Source of the DNA: UBA1234 sp964400015
GTDB taxonomy: Bacteria; Bacillota; Clostridia; TANB77; UBA1234
Direction of reading: 5' to 3'
DNA: 64,000 nucleotides
Assembly: GCA_964400015.1 (NCBI GenBank)
Contig: CAYNRR010000006.1
Coordinates: forward strand, 18,733-82,732
Shown here one piece after another: positions 43,436 to 52,591 of this stretch. Positions within the stretch are counted from its first letter, which is position 1, and every line of letters begins with the position of its first letter. The translations under genes and the position numbers were made by a program. The notes beneath the pieces are model-generated. The model ran no database searches and was not told where the DNA came from. It saw only the letters and a list, made by a program, of their open reading frames with translations.

Positions 43436-45112
43436 TTGCTTAGTGATATTGAAATTTCTAAAAATTGCAATATGCTTCCTATTCAAGATATTGCAAAAAA
43501 ATTGAATGTTTGCGAAGAGGATTTGGAGTTATATGGCAAATATAAAGCAAAGTTCTCTAGCGATTTTCTTAATAAGACTTTAAATGATACTTCTATTAAA
43601 GATGGTAAGCTTGTTCTTATTACTGCTATCAATCCTACCCCTGCTGGTGAAGGTAAAACTACTATTAGTATCGGGCTTGGGCAAGCACTTTGCAGACTTA
43701 ATAAGAATTGTGTTCTTGCTTTAAGAGAACCATCGCTTGGTCCTGTTATGGGTGTTAAAGGTGGAGCTACTGGTGGTGGATATAGTCAAGTTATCCCTAT
43801 GGATGATATCAATCTCCATTTTACCGGTGATATTCATGCCTTAACTGCTGCTAATAATCTTCTTGCTGCCATGATTGATAATCATATTTATCAAGGTAAT
43901 AGTCTTGGAATCGATCCTAATAATATTACTTGGAAGCGTGCTTTAGATGTTAATGATCGTGCTCTTAGAAATATTAGTATTGGACATGGCGAAAATAATG
44001 GTGTTATGAGAAACGATGGTTTTTCTATTACAACTGCTTCTGAAATGATGGCTATTCTTTGTCTTTCAGAAAATTTAGAAGATTTGAAGAAGCGAATTTC
44101 TAACATTCTTATCGGATATACTTTTGATAAAAAACCTGTATTTGCTTCTGATTTAAAAGCTGAAGGTGCTTTAGCTGCTCTTTTAAAAGATGCCATCAAG
44201 CCTAATCTAGTACAGACTTTAGAAAATACTCCTTGCATTATTCATGGTGGACCTTTTGCTAATATTGCTCATGGATGTAATAGTGTTATCGCTACGAAAA
44301 CTGCTTTAAAGCTTGGAGAAATTGTTATAACTGAAGCCGGATTTGGTGCTGATTTAGGTGCTGAGAAATTTTTAGATATTAAGTGTAGAAGTGCCAATTT
44401 AAAGCCAGATGCTATTATCATCGTAGCAACTATTCGTTCTTTAAAATATAATGGTGGCATGAAACTTGAAGAATTGAAAAATGAAAATTTGTCTGCACTA
44501 GAAAATGGATTTTCTAATTTGCAAAAACATATTGAAAACATGAAAAAGTATAATGTTCCAGTTTTAGTCACTATAAACAAGTTTGAATCTGACACTTTTA
44601 ATGAAGTAAATTTGTTGAAAGCTCTTTGCGAAAAAAATGGAACTAGTTGCAGTGTTTCTGAAGTGTTTGAAAAAGGCGGCGAAGGTGGTATCGAACTTGC
44701 TAATAGTCTTTTGAATGTTTTAGATAAGTGTGAATCTCACTTCTCGCCTATTTATGATGAAACTTTAAGTATCCAAGATAAAATTTTGAGTGTGGCACAA
44801 AAAATTTATGGCGCTGATAGTGTTACATATTCTGAAAAAGCTTTAATGCAAATTGCGCAAATCGAAAATATTGGTTTAGATAAAAAACCTGTTTGTATTG
44901 CTAAAACTCAATACTCGCTATCTGATGATGCAAAAAAACTTGGACGCCCTACTTCTTTTTCTATAAATGTAAAGGAAGTAACCATTTCAAATGGTGCTGG
45001 TTTTATAGTTGTCATCGCTGGAAATATAATGACAATGCCTGGTCTTCCTAGGATACCAGCTGCTGAAAAAGTTGATATATTACCAGATGGAACATTAACA
45101 GGAATTTTTTAG
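43436..45112 (+). CDS. fhs: formate-tetrahydrofolate ligase
   Basis: The 558-residue protein starts at TTG 43436, seven bases after GAAGGAG; the usual family length is about 556. The ATP-binding motif is NPTPAGEGKTT, followed by REPSLGPVMGVKGGATGGGYSQV and GGPFANIAHGCNS. It makes 10-formyl-tetrahydrofolate from formate, feeding purine synthesis and, in acetogens, the Wood-Ljungdahl pathway; no other genes of that pathway are seen here. No CGG codon is used in frame. Confidence 0.97.
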   Translation: MLSDIEISKNCNMLPIQDIAKKLNVCEEDLELYGKYKAKFSSDFLNKTLNDTSIKDGKLVLITAINPTPAGEGKTTISIGLGQALCRLNKNCVLALREPSLGPVMGVKGGATGGGYSQVIPMDDINLHFTGDIHALTAANNLLAAMIDNHIYQGNSLGIDPNNITWKRALDVNDRALRNISIGHGENNGVMRNDGFSITTASEMMAILCLSENLEDLKKRISNILIGYTFDKKPVFASDLKAEGALAALLKDAIKPNLVQTLENTPCIIHGGPFANIAHGCNSVIATKTALKLGEIVITEAGFGADLGAEKFLDIKCRSANLKPDAIIIVATIRSLKYNGGMKLEELKNENLSALENGFSNLQKHIENMKKYNVPVLVTINKFESDTFNEVNLLKALCEKNGTSCSVSEVFEKGGEGGIELANSLLNVLDKCESHFSPIYDETLSIQDKILSVAQKIYGADSVTYSEKALMQIAQIENIGLDKKPVCIAKTQYSLSDDAKKLGRPTSFSINVKEVTISNGAGFIVVIAGNIMTMPGLPRIPAAEKVDILPDGTLTGIF

Positions 45113-45118
45113 CAAAAA

Positions 45119-45150
45119 TGAGACATTTAACGGACGTCCCTCGTGTGTCA
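45119..45150. repeat. half REP element E (after fhs)
   Basis: Only one arm is present, TGAGACATTTAACGGACG followed by TCCCTCGTGTGTC, six bases past the fhs stop codon. It contains an ATG (45118) that opens the downstream frame artificially. It may be a decayed or one-ended insertion. Confidence 0.85.
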
Positions 45151-45171
45151 GAAAGGAATGGTTTAGGGTTT

Positions 45172-46065
45172 ATGGTGGATAATGGTTGCAAGCTATGTGC
45201 TTTTGGGTGTGGTGTTGATAGAGTAAGTGAGTTGGGTGTTTGCAAGTGCTCTGATTGTGTTAAGGTTGCGTTGGCTTCTGTTCATTTGTGGGAGGAGCCT
45301 TGTATTAGTGGGTGCAATGGTTCTGGCACTGTGTTTTTTTCGGGGTGTAATTTTGATTGTGTGTTTTGCCAAAATTTTAAGATTTCTCATGAGAATTTTG
45401 GTAAGGTTATATCGGATGAAAGGCTGGCTGAGATTTTTTTGGAACTTCAAGGTAAGAATGTGCATAATATAAATTTGGTTTCGCCTACTCCTTATGTGCA
45501 TAATATTATTCATGCTTTGGATATTGCTAGAGCAAGGGGTTTGAATATTCCGATTGTTTATAATACTAATTCTTATGAGAATGTTGAAACTTTGAAGTTG
45601 TTGGAAGGCTATGTTGATGTTTATTTGCCTGATCTTAAATATTTTGATGATGATACTGCAATTAAATTTTCTAAGGCTCCTAAGTATTTTGATGTTGCTA
45701 CTACTGCTATTAAGGAAATGGTTAGGCAGGTTGGTACTCCTGTGTTTGATGATAATGGAATTATTCAAAAAGGTGTTATTGTAAGGCATTTGGTTTTACC
45801 TTCTCACCTTACTGAAACGAAGAAAATTTTGGATTGGATTAAATGCAATTTGCCTAAAGAAATTTATGTTAGTGTGATGGCTCAATATTTTCCAACTTAT
45901 AAAGCTAAGAATGATGCTTTGTTTTCGGAAATTGGTAGGAAGTTAAATAGAAAGGAATATGCCTTAGTTTGCAATATGTTAAAGGATATTGAAAATGGCT
46001 ATATTCAAGATTTAGAAGAGTTTGAAGAAGAGTATGTACCTAACTTTGATCTATCAAATGTCTAA
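45172..46065 (+). CDS. PflX-like radical SAM protein
   Basis: The 297-residue protein starts probably at ATG 45172 or GTG 45175; the longer frame from 45118 starts in half-REP E and is doubtful. The [4Fe-4S] motif is FFSGCNFDCVFCQNFKIS (CxxxCxxC), preceded by two extra CxxC-like groups (GCKLCAFGCG and CKCSDC). This fits COG1313, relatives of pyruvate formate-lyase activases that are thought to install a glycyl radical or modify another protein. Its place after fhs hints at formate or one-carbon metabolism, but no partner glycyl-radical enzyme is seen. Confidence 0.85.
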   Translation: MVDNGCKLCAFGCGVDRVSELGVCKCSDCVKVALASVHLWEEPCISGCNGSGTVFFSGCNFDCVFCQNFKISHENFGKVISDERLAEIFLELQGKNVHNINLVSPTPYVHNIIHALDIARARGLNIPIVYNTNSYENVETLKLLEGYVDVYLPDLKYFDDDTAIKFSKAPKYFDVATTAIKEMVRQVGTPVFDDNGIIQKGVIVRHLVLPSHLTETKKILDWIKCNLPKEIYVSVMAQYFPTYKAKNDALFSEIGRKLNRKEYALVCNMLKDIENGYIQDLEEFEEEYVPNFDLSNV

Positions 46066-46080
46066 ACTATTGATTGCATT

Positions 46081-46127
46081 AAAAAAGCTAATAAGATTTA
46101 TTTTCATCTTATTAGCTTTTTCTTTTT
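46081..46127 (+). terminator. terminator of fhs-pflX
   Basis: AAAAAGCTAATAAGAT and ATCTTATTAGCTTTTT form a strong stem with T-rich sequence after it, 16 bases past the stop codon. The A-rich left flank makes it bidirectional, so it can also end the minus-strand Spo0E transcript. Confidence 0.9.
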
Positions 46128-46132
46128 TCTTC

Positions 46133-46282
46133 TTAATTTTCATAATCTAAACCGATAAGCCTATCTTTAATTTTTTCAAGCATTTCTTTTAAGTTTTCTA
46201 TTTCCTCATCGTCTAGATTTTGAATGGCTTCTGGCACCATTAAAGCTTCTAGTTCGGCTAAATCTTTTTTTAATTCTTCCAT
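46133..46282 (-). CDS. small acidic protein, unknown
   Basis: The 49-residue product starts MEELKKDLAELEALMVPEA and ends in DRLIGLDYEN; it is highly charged and probably helical. It starts 23 bases after the spo0E-like gene and shares its transcript. I do not recognise the family. Confidence 0.65.
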   Translation of the reverse strand: MEELKKDLAELEALMVPEAIQNLDDEEIENLKEMLEKIKDRLIGLDYEN

Positions 46283-46305
46283 CGTAAGCACCCTCATTCT
46301 TTAAT

Positions 46306-46458
46306 TTATTTTGATTGTAACTTTAATTGTGATTTATAACATTGCACAATATGTTCATCAATTTGCTTACTTACTTCATAAATTTCGTCATAGCTAGCAT
46401 TGGCCTTAATTAAATCATTTAGCTTGTCCCTTAGAGCTTCTATTTTTTCATTTGTCAT
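46306..46458 (-). CDS. Spo0E-like aspartyl-phosphate phosphatase
   Basis: The 50-residue protein MTNEKIEALRDKLNDLIKAN ... YEVSKQIDEHIVQCYK has the family pattern of two helices with an S-K-Q-I-D motif in place of the usual SQELD. Proteins of this kind remove phosphate from Spo0A and delay sporulation. ATG 46458 follows GGAGGG. The Asp of the motif is kept, so it may be active. Confidence 0.85.
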   Translation of the reverse strand: MTNEKIEALRDKLNDLIKANASYDEIYEVSKQIDEHIVQCYKSQLKLQSK

Positions 46459-46499
46459 AGATGACCCTCCTTACTACAAGTTAAGTTCTTTATGATTTA

Positions 46500-46529
46500 A
46501 TTCTACATATAGTACACATGGTTTGTCAA
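46500..46529 (-). promoter_or_regulatory. promoter of the spo0E-like gene
   Basis: TTGACA (46529-46524) and TAGAAT (46505-46500) are 18 bases apart on the minus strand, just after the lgt stop codon. Confidence 0.7.
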
Positions 46530-46531
46530 AC

Positions 46532-47338
46532 CTAGTTTGTATGTTTCGTTCGACTTTTTTCCTTATAATAATACATTATTCCAAATAATACGACGAATAT
46601 CAAGCTTAATAGTTGAGAAACTCTAAAATTCCCCATCATAAGAGAATCTGTTCTTAACCCTTCTATTACACTTCGTACGATTCCATAGCCTATAAAATAA
46701 AGATAAAAAATTTGTCCTTCAAATTTTCTATTCTTAGATATTTTTTTCAAAATAAAAAATAGTATCAAGTTACAAATTGATTCATAAAAAAATGTTGGAT
46801 GAACATATATGTACTCACTTAGCTCAGAACTAAATATCCCCATTTTCCAAGGAAGTGTTGTAGCATAACCGTATGCTTCTTGATTAACAAAGTTTCCCCA
46901 TCTTCCTATTGCTTGCGATAAAGCTAGATATGGTGCAGCCAAATCAGCTAGATTGTAAAATTTTATTTTTTTAATTTTACAAAACATTATTGCATATAAA
47001 ACTGCACCTATCAATCCACCATATATGGCAAGTCCACCGTTCCAAATTTTTAAAATTTCACTTGGATTTGAAAGATAATATTTTAAATTAAATAACACAT
47101 AATAGAGCCTAGCAAATATTATTCCTATCAAAATGGCTCCTACAATAAAGTCATCTACGTTGTTTTCTGTTATTCCATAATCATCTTTTTTCTTGGCTAT
47201 TCTTTTCTTAACTAAGAAAAAACTTAATAACATTGCTGAAACTATTATTGCTCCATACCAATATATTTTTAAAAGACCACAACTTATCATTATTGGATTT
47301 ATATTTATTTCTTTTCCAAACAAAATAATCGGGTACAT
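46532..47338 (-). CDS. lgt: prolipoprotein diacylglyceryl transferase Lgt
   Basis: The 268-residue membrane protein has about seven helices and the signature GRWGNFVNQEAYG (about 139-151) plus GGLAIYGGLIGA. It attaches diacylglycerol to the cysteine of lipoproteins such as the cyclophilin encoded at 11696-12580. It follows the M16 peptidase pair by 18 bases. Confidence 0.96.
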   Translation of the reverse strand: MYPIILFGKEININPIMISCGLLKIYWYGAIIVSAMLLSFFLVKKRIAKKKDDYGITENNVDDFIVGAILIGIIFARLYYVLFNLKYYLSNPSEILKIWNGGLAIYGGLIGAVLYAIMFCKIKKIKFYNLADLAAPYLALSQAIGRWGNFVNQEAYGYATTLPWKMGIFSSELSEYIYVHPTFFYESICNLILFFILKKISKNRKFEGQIFYLYFIGYGIVRSVIEGLRTDSLMMGNFRVSQLLSLIFVVLFGIMYYYKEKSRTKHTN

Positions 47339-47356
47339 ATTTTAAGCTCCTTTATT

Positions 47357-48655
47357 TTACTTTTGTGGATTTATTATTGAAATTGCTTGTTTGTCAAAAT
47401 CGAAATGATTTCTTAAAACTGATTCAACATATTCTTTATCGATTACTTGATATGCTTCTACATATTTTGAAGAGTTTACACCTCTGAAGAAATCATTTAC
47501 AAACATATTAGCTATTGTTGATACATCTTCAAATCCTCTTACAAATCTTCCATAAAGCATTTTTTTAGCTCTTTCAAACTCTTGGTTGTCTAATCCGTTT
47601 TCTTTGAAATTTTGTATTGTTTTATTGATTCTTGAAACTACTTCATCTATGTCTTTTGTTTCACCTGAAATTGCTGAGTATGAATAATCTTCTTCTGATG
47701 CAAATTCACCACCTAAACATTTTGTGATTAAGCCTTCATTATATAATTCTTCAAATAATTTTGTACTTTCACCTGTTATAAGTTCCAATATTATTTGCAT
47801 AGCAACATCATATTTTATTGTATTGTTTATATCATCAGGCAAACCACTTTTTAATTTGCCGATATTAGATAAATCTTTAAAGCCCATCATAAACATCGGC
47901 ATGCTTACATCCATTTTCTTTTCTGTTCTTTTTGCTTTTATTGAAGTATCTTCATCTCCGTAAAATCTATCTATTTCTGAAAATAGTTTTTGTGGCTTTG
48001 TGTCTGATTTTATTATCGACATTGTTTTTTCTACATCTACATCTCCACAAACGCAAAGTATCATATTTGATGGATCATAAAAGTTGTTATAGCAGTGATA
48101 TAAAATTTCTGGTGTTATATCTGCAATGCTTTCGATTGTTCCTGCTATGTCTTTTGTTATAGCGTGTTTTCCATATAAAGAATTTAAAAGTCCAAAGAAT
48201 AATTGCCAGCTTGGATCATCGTCATACATTTGTATTTCTTGTCCTATTATTCCTTTTTCTTTTTCAACATTTTCTTCTGTTAAATATGGATTTTGTACAA
48301 AATGAATAAGTGCTTTTAAAACTTCTTCAAAGTTTTCAGTACATTCAAACAAGTATGATGTATGATTAAAGCTTGTATATGCATTTGGGTTTGCACCCAT
48401 TTTTGTAAGTTTATCTAGTGCATTTACTCCATCTTCTTGTTCGAATAATTTATGTTCTAAAAAATGTGCTACTCCATCAGGAACTGTTATAACTCCTTCT
48501 TCATTTTCTGTTTTAAATTTATAATTTATTGAACCAAAATGAGTTGCATATGCAGCATATTTTTTTAGTCCACCTTTTTTAGGAATAATTACAACTTGTA
48601 AACCGTTATCTAATTTTTCTGTATATATTTTTTCATTTAAACATTCGTAAATCAT
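47357..48655 (-). CDS. M16 family zinc peptidase, YmfH type
   Basis: The 432-residue protein starts at ATG 48655 (MIYECLNEKIYTEKL) after GGAGG. It has the inverted zinc motif HFLEH (VAHFLEHKLFEQED) with the downstream glutamate region EKEKGIIGQEIQM, so it should be the catalytic partner. It follows the inactive-type M16 gene by 30 bases; the pair probably forms a heterodimer like YmfF/YmfH of Bacillus. Confidence 0.9.
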   Translation of the reverse strand: MIYECLNEKIYTEKLDNGLQVVIIPKKGGLKKYAAYATHFGSINYKFKTENEEGVITVPDGVAHFLEHKLFEQEDGVNALDKLTKMGANPNAYTSFNHTSYLFECTENFEEVLKALIHFVQNPYLTEENVEKEKGIIGQEIQMYDDDPSWQLFFGLLNSLYGKHAITKDIAGTIESIADITPEILYHCYNNFYDPSNMILCVCGDVDVEKTMSIIKSDTKPQKLFSEIDRFYGDEDTSIKAKRTEKKMDVSMPMFMMGFKDLSNIGKLKSGLPDDINNTIKYDVAMQIILELITGESTKLFEELYNEGLITKCLGGEFASEEDYSYSAISGETKDIDEVVSRINKTIQNFKENGLDNQEFERAKKMLYGRFVRGFEDVSTIANMFVNDFFRGVNSSKYVEAYQVIDKEYVESVLRNHFDFDKQAISIINPQK

Positions 48656-48685
48656 AAAAACCTCCACTCATATTTATAGCAAGTA

Positions 48686-49951
48686 TTAAACTCCAGTTAG
48701 CCAATAATTTGTAACTAGATTTACTTTATTTGCAACTTCGATTATATCTTCTCTTGTTACTTTTTCAAAACCTGCTATCATTTCATCAATTGTGTCATCA
48801 TAGCCTAATATAAATTGACCAAGACTAAGTTCTATAACTGTTATTTGATCGTCTTTTACTGAATTAAATAAATTCTTTAAAAATACTTTTGCATCAACTA
48901 TGTCTTCATCTGTGAAATTGCCTTTTCTCATATCGTCAACTTGTATTTTTATTAGCTCTAATGCTTGCTCATATTTATCTAGTTCTATACCTGCTGTTAC
49001 AAATAGTACACCTTTATGTTTTAAATAAGTGGAACGTGTTGTGTATGCTAAACTTGCTTTTTCTCTAACATTTTGAAATAGTTTAGAATTTGAAGAACCA
49101 CCTAATATAGCATTATATAATGTCATTTTATAATAACTTTCTTTTGATAAATCTAAATCGACATCATAACCTAATACTAGTTTGCCTTGCGTTACTTCCA
49201 TTTTCTCTACAATTTCTTTTGTACCGTTATTTTTTATGATTGATTTTTCTGCTTTCTTACACTCTGTTTTTACTTCTGCTTTTTCAAATTTTGAACAAAA
49301 GAATTGTTTTATTTTTTCTTCATCAACATCTCCACATACATAGAAATGTTTTTCAGATGTTTCTAATAAATTTGTATATTGTTCATAAAGATTTGCTGGT
49401 GTAATATTTTCTAAATCCTCTTCAATTCCATATTTGAATAACGCATATGGATCATCTCCAAACATTTCTTCTGTGCATCTAAACATTGCGTAAGAAGCTT
49501 TATTATTTATTTTACTTTTTATAAGTTCTCTTAATGTTTCTTTTTCGCCATTTACGTATTCTGCACTGAATATGCCGTTTTCTAGATATGGATTGTAAAT
49601 AGCTTCATACATAAAGTCTAAAGCTTCTGTTAATAGGTCTTCGCCTTTTAATGCAAATTTATTATTTATTACTGATGTATATAATTGCATTGCTTGTTTG
49701 TTTCCTATTTTATCTGTACTTGCATCAAAGATAGCTCCATACATATCATCCATTTTTATAGAGATATCTTTCATTGTTTTTGAATTTGCAGTTCCTCTTC
49801 TTAATACTGCTGGTATAAGTGCATTTTTAGTAATATTTTCTCTACTAAGCTCGGTAAGTAAAAATGCTGCAATAACATTTGATTTAAATTTATTTGTTTT
49901 AATTAAATGTATAAATACTTTTTCATTTATTCTTATAACTGATTCTTTCAA
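48686..49951 (-). CDS. M16 family peptidase-like protein, YmfF type (inactive partner)
   Basis: The 421-residue frame begins at TTG 49951 (LKESVIRINEKVF), eight bases after AAAGGATGG; an ATG at 49963 is also possible. The fold matches M16, but where the HxxEH motif should be it reads LSRENITKNALIPAVLRRGT, without the zinc ligands. M16 heterodimers commonly pair one active and one inactive subunit. Confidence 0.88.
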   Translation of the reverse strand: MKESVIRINEKVFIHLIKTNKFKSNVIAAFLLTELSRENITKNALIPAVLRRGTANSKTMKDISIKMDDMYGAIFDASTDKIGNKQAMQLYTSVINNKFALKGEDLLTEALDFMYEAIYNPYLENGIFSAEYVNGEKETLRELIKSKINNKASYAMFRCTEEMFGDDPYALFKYGIEEDLENITPANLYEQYTNLLETSEKHFYVCGDVDEEKIKQFFCSKFEKAEVKTECKKAEKSIIKNNGTKEIVEKMEVTQGKLVLGYDVDLDLSKESYYKMTLYNAILGGSSNSKLFQNVREKASLAYTTRSTYLKHKGVLFVTAGIELDKYEQALELIKIQVDDMRKGNFTDEDIVDAKVFLKNLFNSVKDDQITVIELSLGQFILGYDDTIDEMIAGFEKVTREDIIEVANKVNLVTNYWLTGV

Positions 49952-49992
49952 AATAAGTACCATCCTTTCATGTATAGTTACACCCAAGTAGT

Positions 49993-50022
49993 AGTATATC
50001 TCATGTTGGATAATATATTCAA
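49993..50022 (-). promoter_or_regulatory. promoter of ymfF-ymfH-lgt
   Basis: TTGAAT (50022-50017) and TATACT (49998-49993) are 18 bases apart on the minus strand. Confidence 0.5.
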
Positions 50023-50031
50023 GAAAAACAA

Positions 50032-50065
50032 CAAAAAAGCTAGAAACTTAAGTTTCTAGCTTTTT
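50032..50065 (-). terminator. terminator of the pilin gene
   Basis: AAAAAGCTAGAAACTT and AAGTTTCTAGCTTTTT form a perfect stem with T runs on both sides, between the pilin gene and ymfF. Confidence 0.9.
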
Positions 50066-50083
50066 ATAAGTTACTTATTTAAA

Positions 50084-50887
50084 TTAAGCACCGTAGTCTT
50101 CTGTATCCATACCTGTAGCTGTTCCAGTGTCATCACGATAAATTGCTTTAGATTCGATTCCTTCTGGAGAAGCTGCATTTCTTTGGTCTACATAGTATAC
50201 TGCTGGCATTGCTGCGAATGCAGCTGCTTGTGTATCTGGAGTAACAGGTGTAGCGTGTTCTGTAGCGTCAACTTCGATTTCAACACCGTTTACTACGAAT
50301 TTAAATCCGTCTTTGTACATATCTTCTTCGTCATCACCAGAGATTTGAACACCTGCTGGAGTTGTAACTGTTACTGTATCGTTTACATAGAATAAACCAT
50401 CATCGCTTCTTGCATATGGAGGCCATACGAAGATGTCACCTTTGTTTGTTACGAAGTATGACATTTCAACACCTGTAGCTGCGAATGTGTTAACTGTTCT
50501 TTCAGGTAATTCAATACCTATAGCAGCTTTTGCTGATTCTTTTTCGATACGTGTAGCTGGAATTGAGCTAGCTTGAGCTCTTGATAACCATGCATGTTCT
50601 TGAGCATCTGCTGCTACTAATGTTGTTGTAGCACCTTTTGCTAAATAGTTGTAAGCTTGAGCTTCACTTACTGCATTGTTAGCAGCTGTTTGGTTACCCA
50701 TTAAAGTTGGAATGCTTTCTGTTAAGAATGCTGTTCTAACTGAGTCGATATCTGTTGTGAATCCTGAGAAACCAGCTCTACCGATTGTTTCTTGAGAACC
50801 ACTAAATGCAACTGCTGCTAATATGATGATAACAATGATTGTTATAACCAATGATACCATTGATACACCACTTTGATTTTTTTTCAT
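50084..50887 (-). CDS. type IV pilin, probable major subunit
   Basis: The 267-residue protein has a prepilin leader (MKKNQSG, cleaved before VSMVSLVITIIVIIILAAVA) and a long C-terminal globular part. The residue at +5 is Val-Ser-Met-Val-Ser, i.e. Ser instead of the usual Glu. It has its own promoter, a structured leader and a strong terminator, as expected for an abundant subunit, and lies right after pilC on the same strand. Identification as the major pilin is inferred from this arrangement. Confidence 0.85.
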   Translation of the reverse strand: MKKNQSGVSMVSLVITIIVIIILAAVAFSGSQETIGRAGFSGFTTDIDSVRTAFLTESIPTLMGNQTAANNAVSEAQAYNYLAKGATTTLVAADAQEHAWLSRAQASSIPATRIEKESAKAAIGIELPERTVNTFAATGVEMSYFVTNKGDIFVWPPYARSDDGLFYVNDTVTVTTPAGVQISGDDEEDMYKDGFKFVVNGVEIEVDATEHATPVTPDTQAAAFAAMPAVYYVDQRNAASPEGIESKAIYRDDTGTATGMDTEDYGA

Positions 50888-50915
50888 AATAAAAATCCTC
50901 CTTTTATTTTGCTTT

Positions 50916-50977
50916 GTCTAGAGCTGTTATGAATTACTCTAGCTCTCTCGCCGTCCATTGGAGTAACTCCTCTAGAC
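50916..50977 (-). ncRNA. structured leader of the pilin gene, two alternative pairings
   Basis: On the minus strand GTCTAGAG (50977-50970) can pair with CTCTAGAC (50923-50916), with an inner hairpin GGAGTTACTCC and a loop holding GGACGGCGAGAGAGC. The same CTCTAG can instead pair with a nearer CTAGAG to form a local hairpin around TAATTCATAACA. Mutually exclusive pairings are typical of riboswitches, but no known class was recognised. The rest of 50888-51142 holds only the promoter; no gene is seen. Confidence 0.5.
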
Positions 50978-51001
50978 TCGGCATAAATGATTTAATTTTA
51001 A

Positions 51002-51028
51002 ATTATATTGATACTCGCACTATATCAA
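51002..51028 (-). promoter_or_regulatory. pilin promoter overlapped by a palindrome
   Basis: TATAAT (51007-51002) follows TTGATA (51028-51023) by 15 bases, a short spacing. The same bases form an inverted repeat, TTGATA ... TATCAA (51028-51008), between and over the promoter boxes, which could be an operator. Confidence 0.5.
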
Positions 51029-51142
51029 CACAATTTCTTAAATCTGTTTACAATGTAAGTATAATCAAACAGATTTGATAATGCAATACATTTTATCATT
51101 AAATTATGGTTACATTATTATTACAGCATTGTTGCTAATTTA

Positions 51143-51182
51143 CAAAAAAACAGATGTAGAAATTTTATGTCTACATCTGTTT
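51143..51182 (-). terminator. terminator of the pil operon after pilC
   Basis: AAACAGATGTAGA and TCTACATCTGTTT form a stem followed by T7 on the minus strand, 31 bases past the pilC stop codon. Confidence 0.9.
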
Positions 51183-51212
51183 CTGTTTTTGCTTTTACTT
51201 TTATTCTTGTTT

Positions 51213-52562
51213 TTATAGATACGCATCGAATAAGAATGATCCCATGTATACTTGCATGATTGGTGTTAATACTATCAATACGAATATAATTAAGAATACA
51301 CCCATGATTAACGTACTTATCTGTGGTAATATTTTTACTGTTTTTTCAATTGTTATTGTTATATCATCTGATATAAATTCTACTATTTTGTCTACCATTT
51401 CATTGATGTCTGTTTCCATACCTATTCTAAGCATTTCTAATACCATGTTCGGTATGTTTGGCAATCGCTCAAATGGTTCTATCCAAGATTCACCTTGTTG
51501 TAAGTTTTCTTGTGCTGATTCTGCAACTGATAGTAAAACGTAGTTTTTAACTGTATCTTTACTTATGTCAATTGCATCAACAAGTTTTGCATTGTTGGCT
51601 AAGTTTAGTTGCATGGCCATGAAGAACTTTTGCAATTGAAGTCTTAGAATCAATCCACCGAATACTGGCATTTTTATTTTAAACATGTCCCATTGGTACT
51701 GACCACGAATAGATGATTTCCATGTTTTGAATGCAACTATTGCTGCAATGACAACTGCAACTGTTATGTACCATTTGCTAATTGCACCTTTTATTAAACG
51801 TGATGCTGCCATTGTTGCTGCTGGTATTTGATCCTCTAGTCCCATACCTGTGTATAAATTTTCAAGTATTGGCACACCTACTAATACACCAATTACTGTT
51901 CCTAAAAACATACCACCTGCTGATAATAATGGTCCTACTAAGGCTTTTTTTACTTCTTTTTTAGTTTTTTCACTGCTATCCAAGTAGTTCATCGCTTGGA
52001 ATAACGCGTTTGTAAGTGAGCCTGACAATTCACCAACTTTTATTGTTGCAACATAAATATCTGGGAAAATATCATTGTAATATTCCAATGTTGAATATAT
52101 GTATTCACCACTTTCAACACCATTTAGAATATCTTCGATGATATCTCTCATTCTTGGATGTTCAGTGTTTTCAAGTAATGTTGTAAATGCTCTTACATTT
52201 GTAAAGTTAGCTCTTTTTAGTAAGTATAAACTTTGTGTAAATGTATATATATCTCTTTGTTTTATTTTTTTCAAAAAAGATAAGTCAAATGTGATTTCTT
52301 TTTGCAAACCTTTTTGTTGACGTTTTCTTTGTTCTTCGATAAGTTTATCTCTTGTGTACTTTGTAACAGCAGAAGATGTCGTTTTATTCTTTTTTACTTT
52401 TTTAGTTGAAAATGTACTTAAGAATCTACTTTTTTCAACTGATAAAGGTTTAAAGCCGTTATTTTTTAATCTTTCTTTTACCTTTTGTGCTGATTCATCA
52501 TCCATAGTACCGGTAACTACTTTACCCATACTTGAAAGTGCTCTATATCTAAACTTAGGCAT
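51213..52562 (-). CDS. pilC: type IV pilus inner-membrane platform protein PilC/GspF
   Basis: The 449-residue protein begins MPKFRYRALSSMGKVVTGTM and carries two GspF domains with three membrane helices (about 205-225, 255-285 and 415-440). It is the membrane platform on which the PilB motor acts. It starts 30 bases after pilB. Confidence 0.93.
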   Translation of the reverse strand: MPKFRYRALSSMGKVVTGTMDDESAQKVKERLKNNGFKPLSVEKSRFLSTFSTKKVKKNKTTSSAVTKYTRDKLIEEQRKRQQKGLQKEITFDLSFLKKIKQRDIYTFTQSLYLLKRANFTNVRAFTTLLENTEHPRMRDIIEDILNGVESGEYIYSTLEYYNDIFPDIYVATIKVGELSGSLTNALFQAMNYLDSSEKTKKEVKKALVGPLLSAGGMFLGTVIGVLVGVPILENLYTGMGLEDQIPAATMAASRLIKGAISKWYITVAVVIAAIVAFKTWKSSIRGQYQWDMFKIKMPVFGGLILRLQLQKFFMAMQLNLANNAKLVDAIDISKDTVKNYVLLSVAESAQENLQQGESWIEPFERLPNIPNMVLEMLRIGMETDINEMVDKIVEFISDDITITIEKTVKILPQISTLIMGVFLIIFVLIVLTPIMQVYMGSFLFDAYL

Positions 52563-52591
52563 TTTGTTCTCCTTTCTGCTTTACTTTTTCA

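Noticed and set aside
50888..51142. c-di-GMP class I riboswitch before the pilin gene
   Set aside because: The conserved class I core sequence is not present; only an unclassified structured leader is seen.
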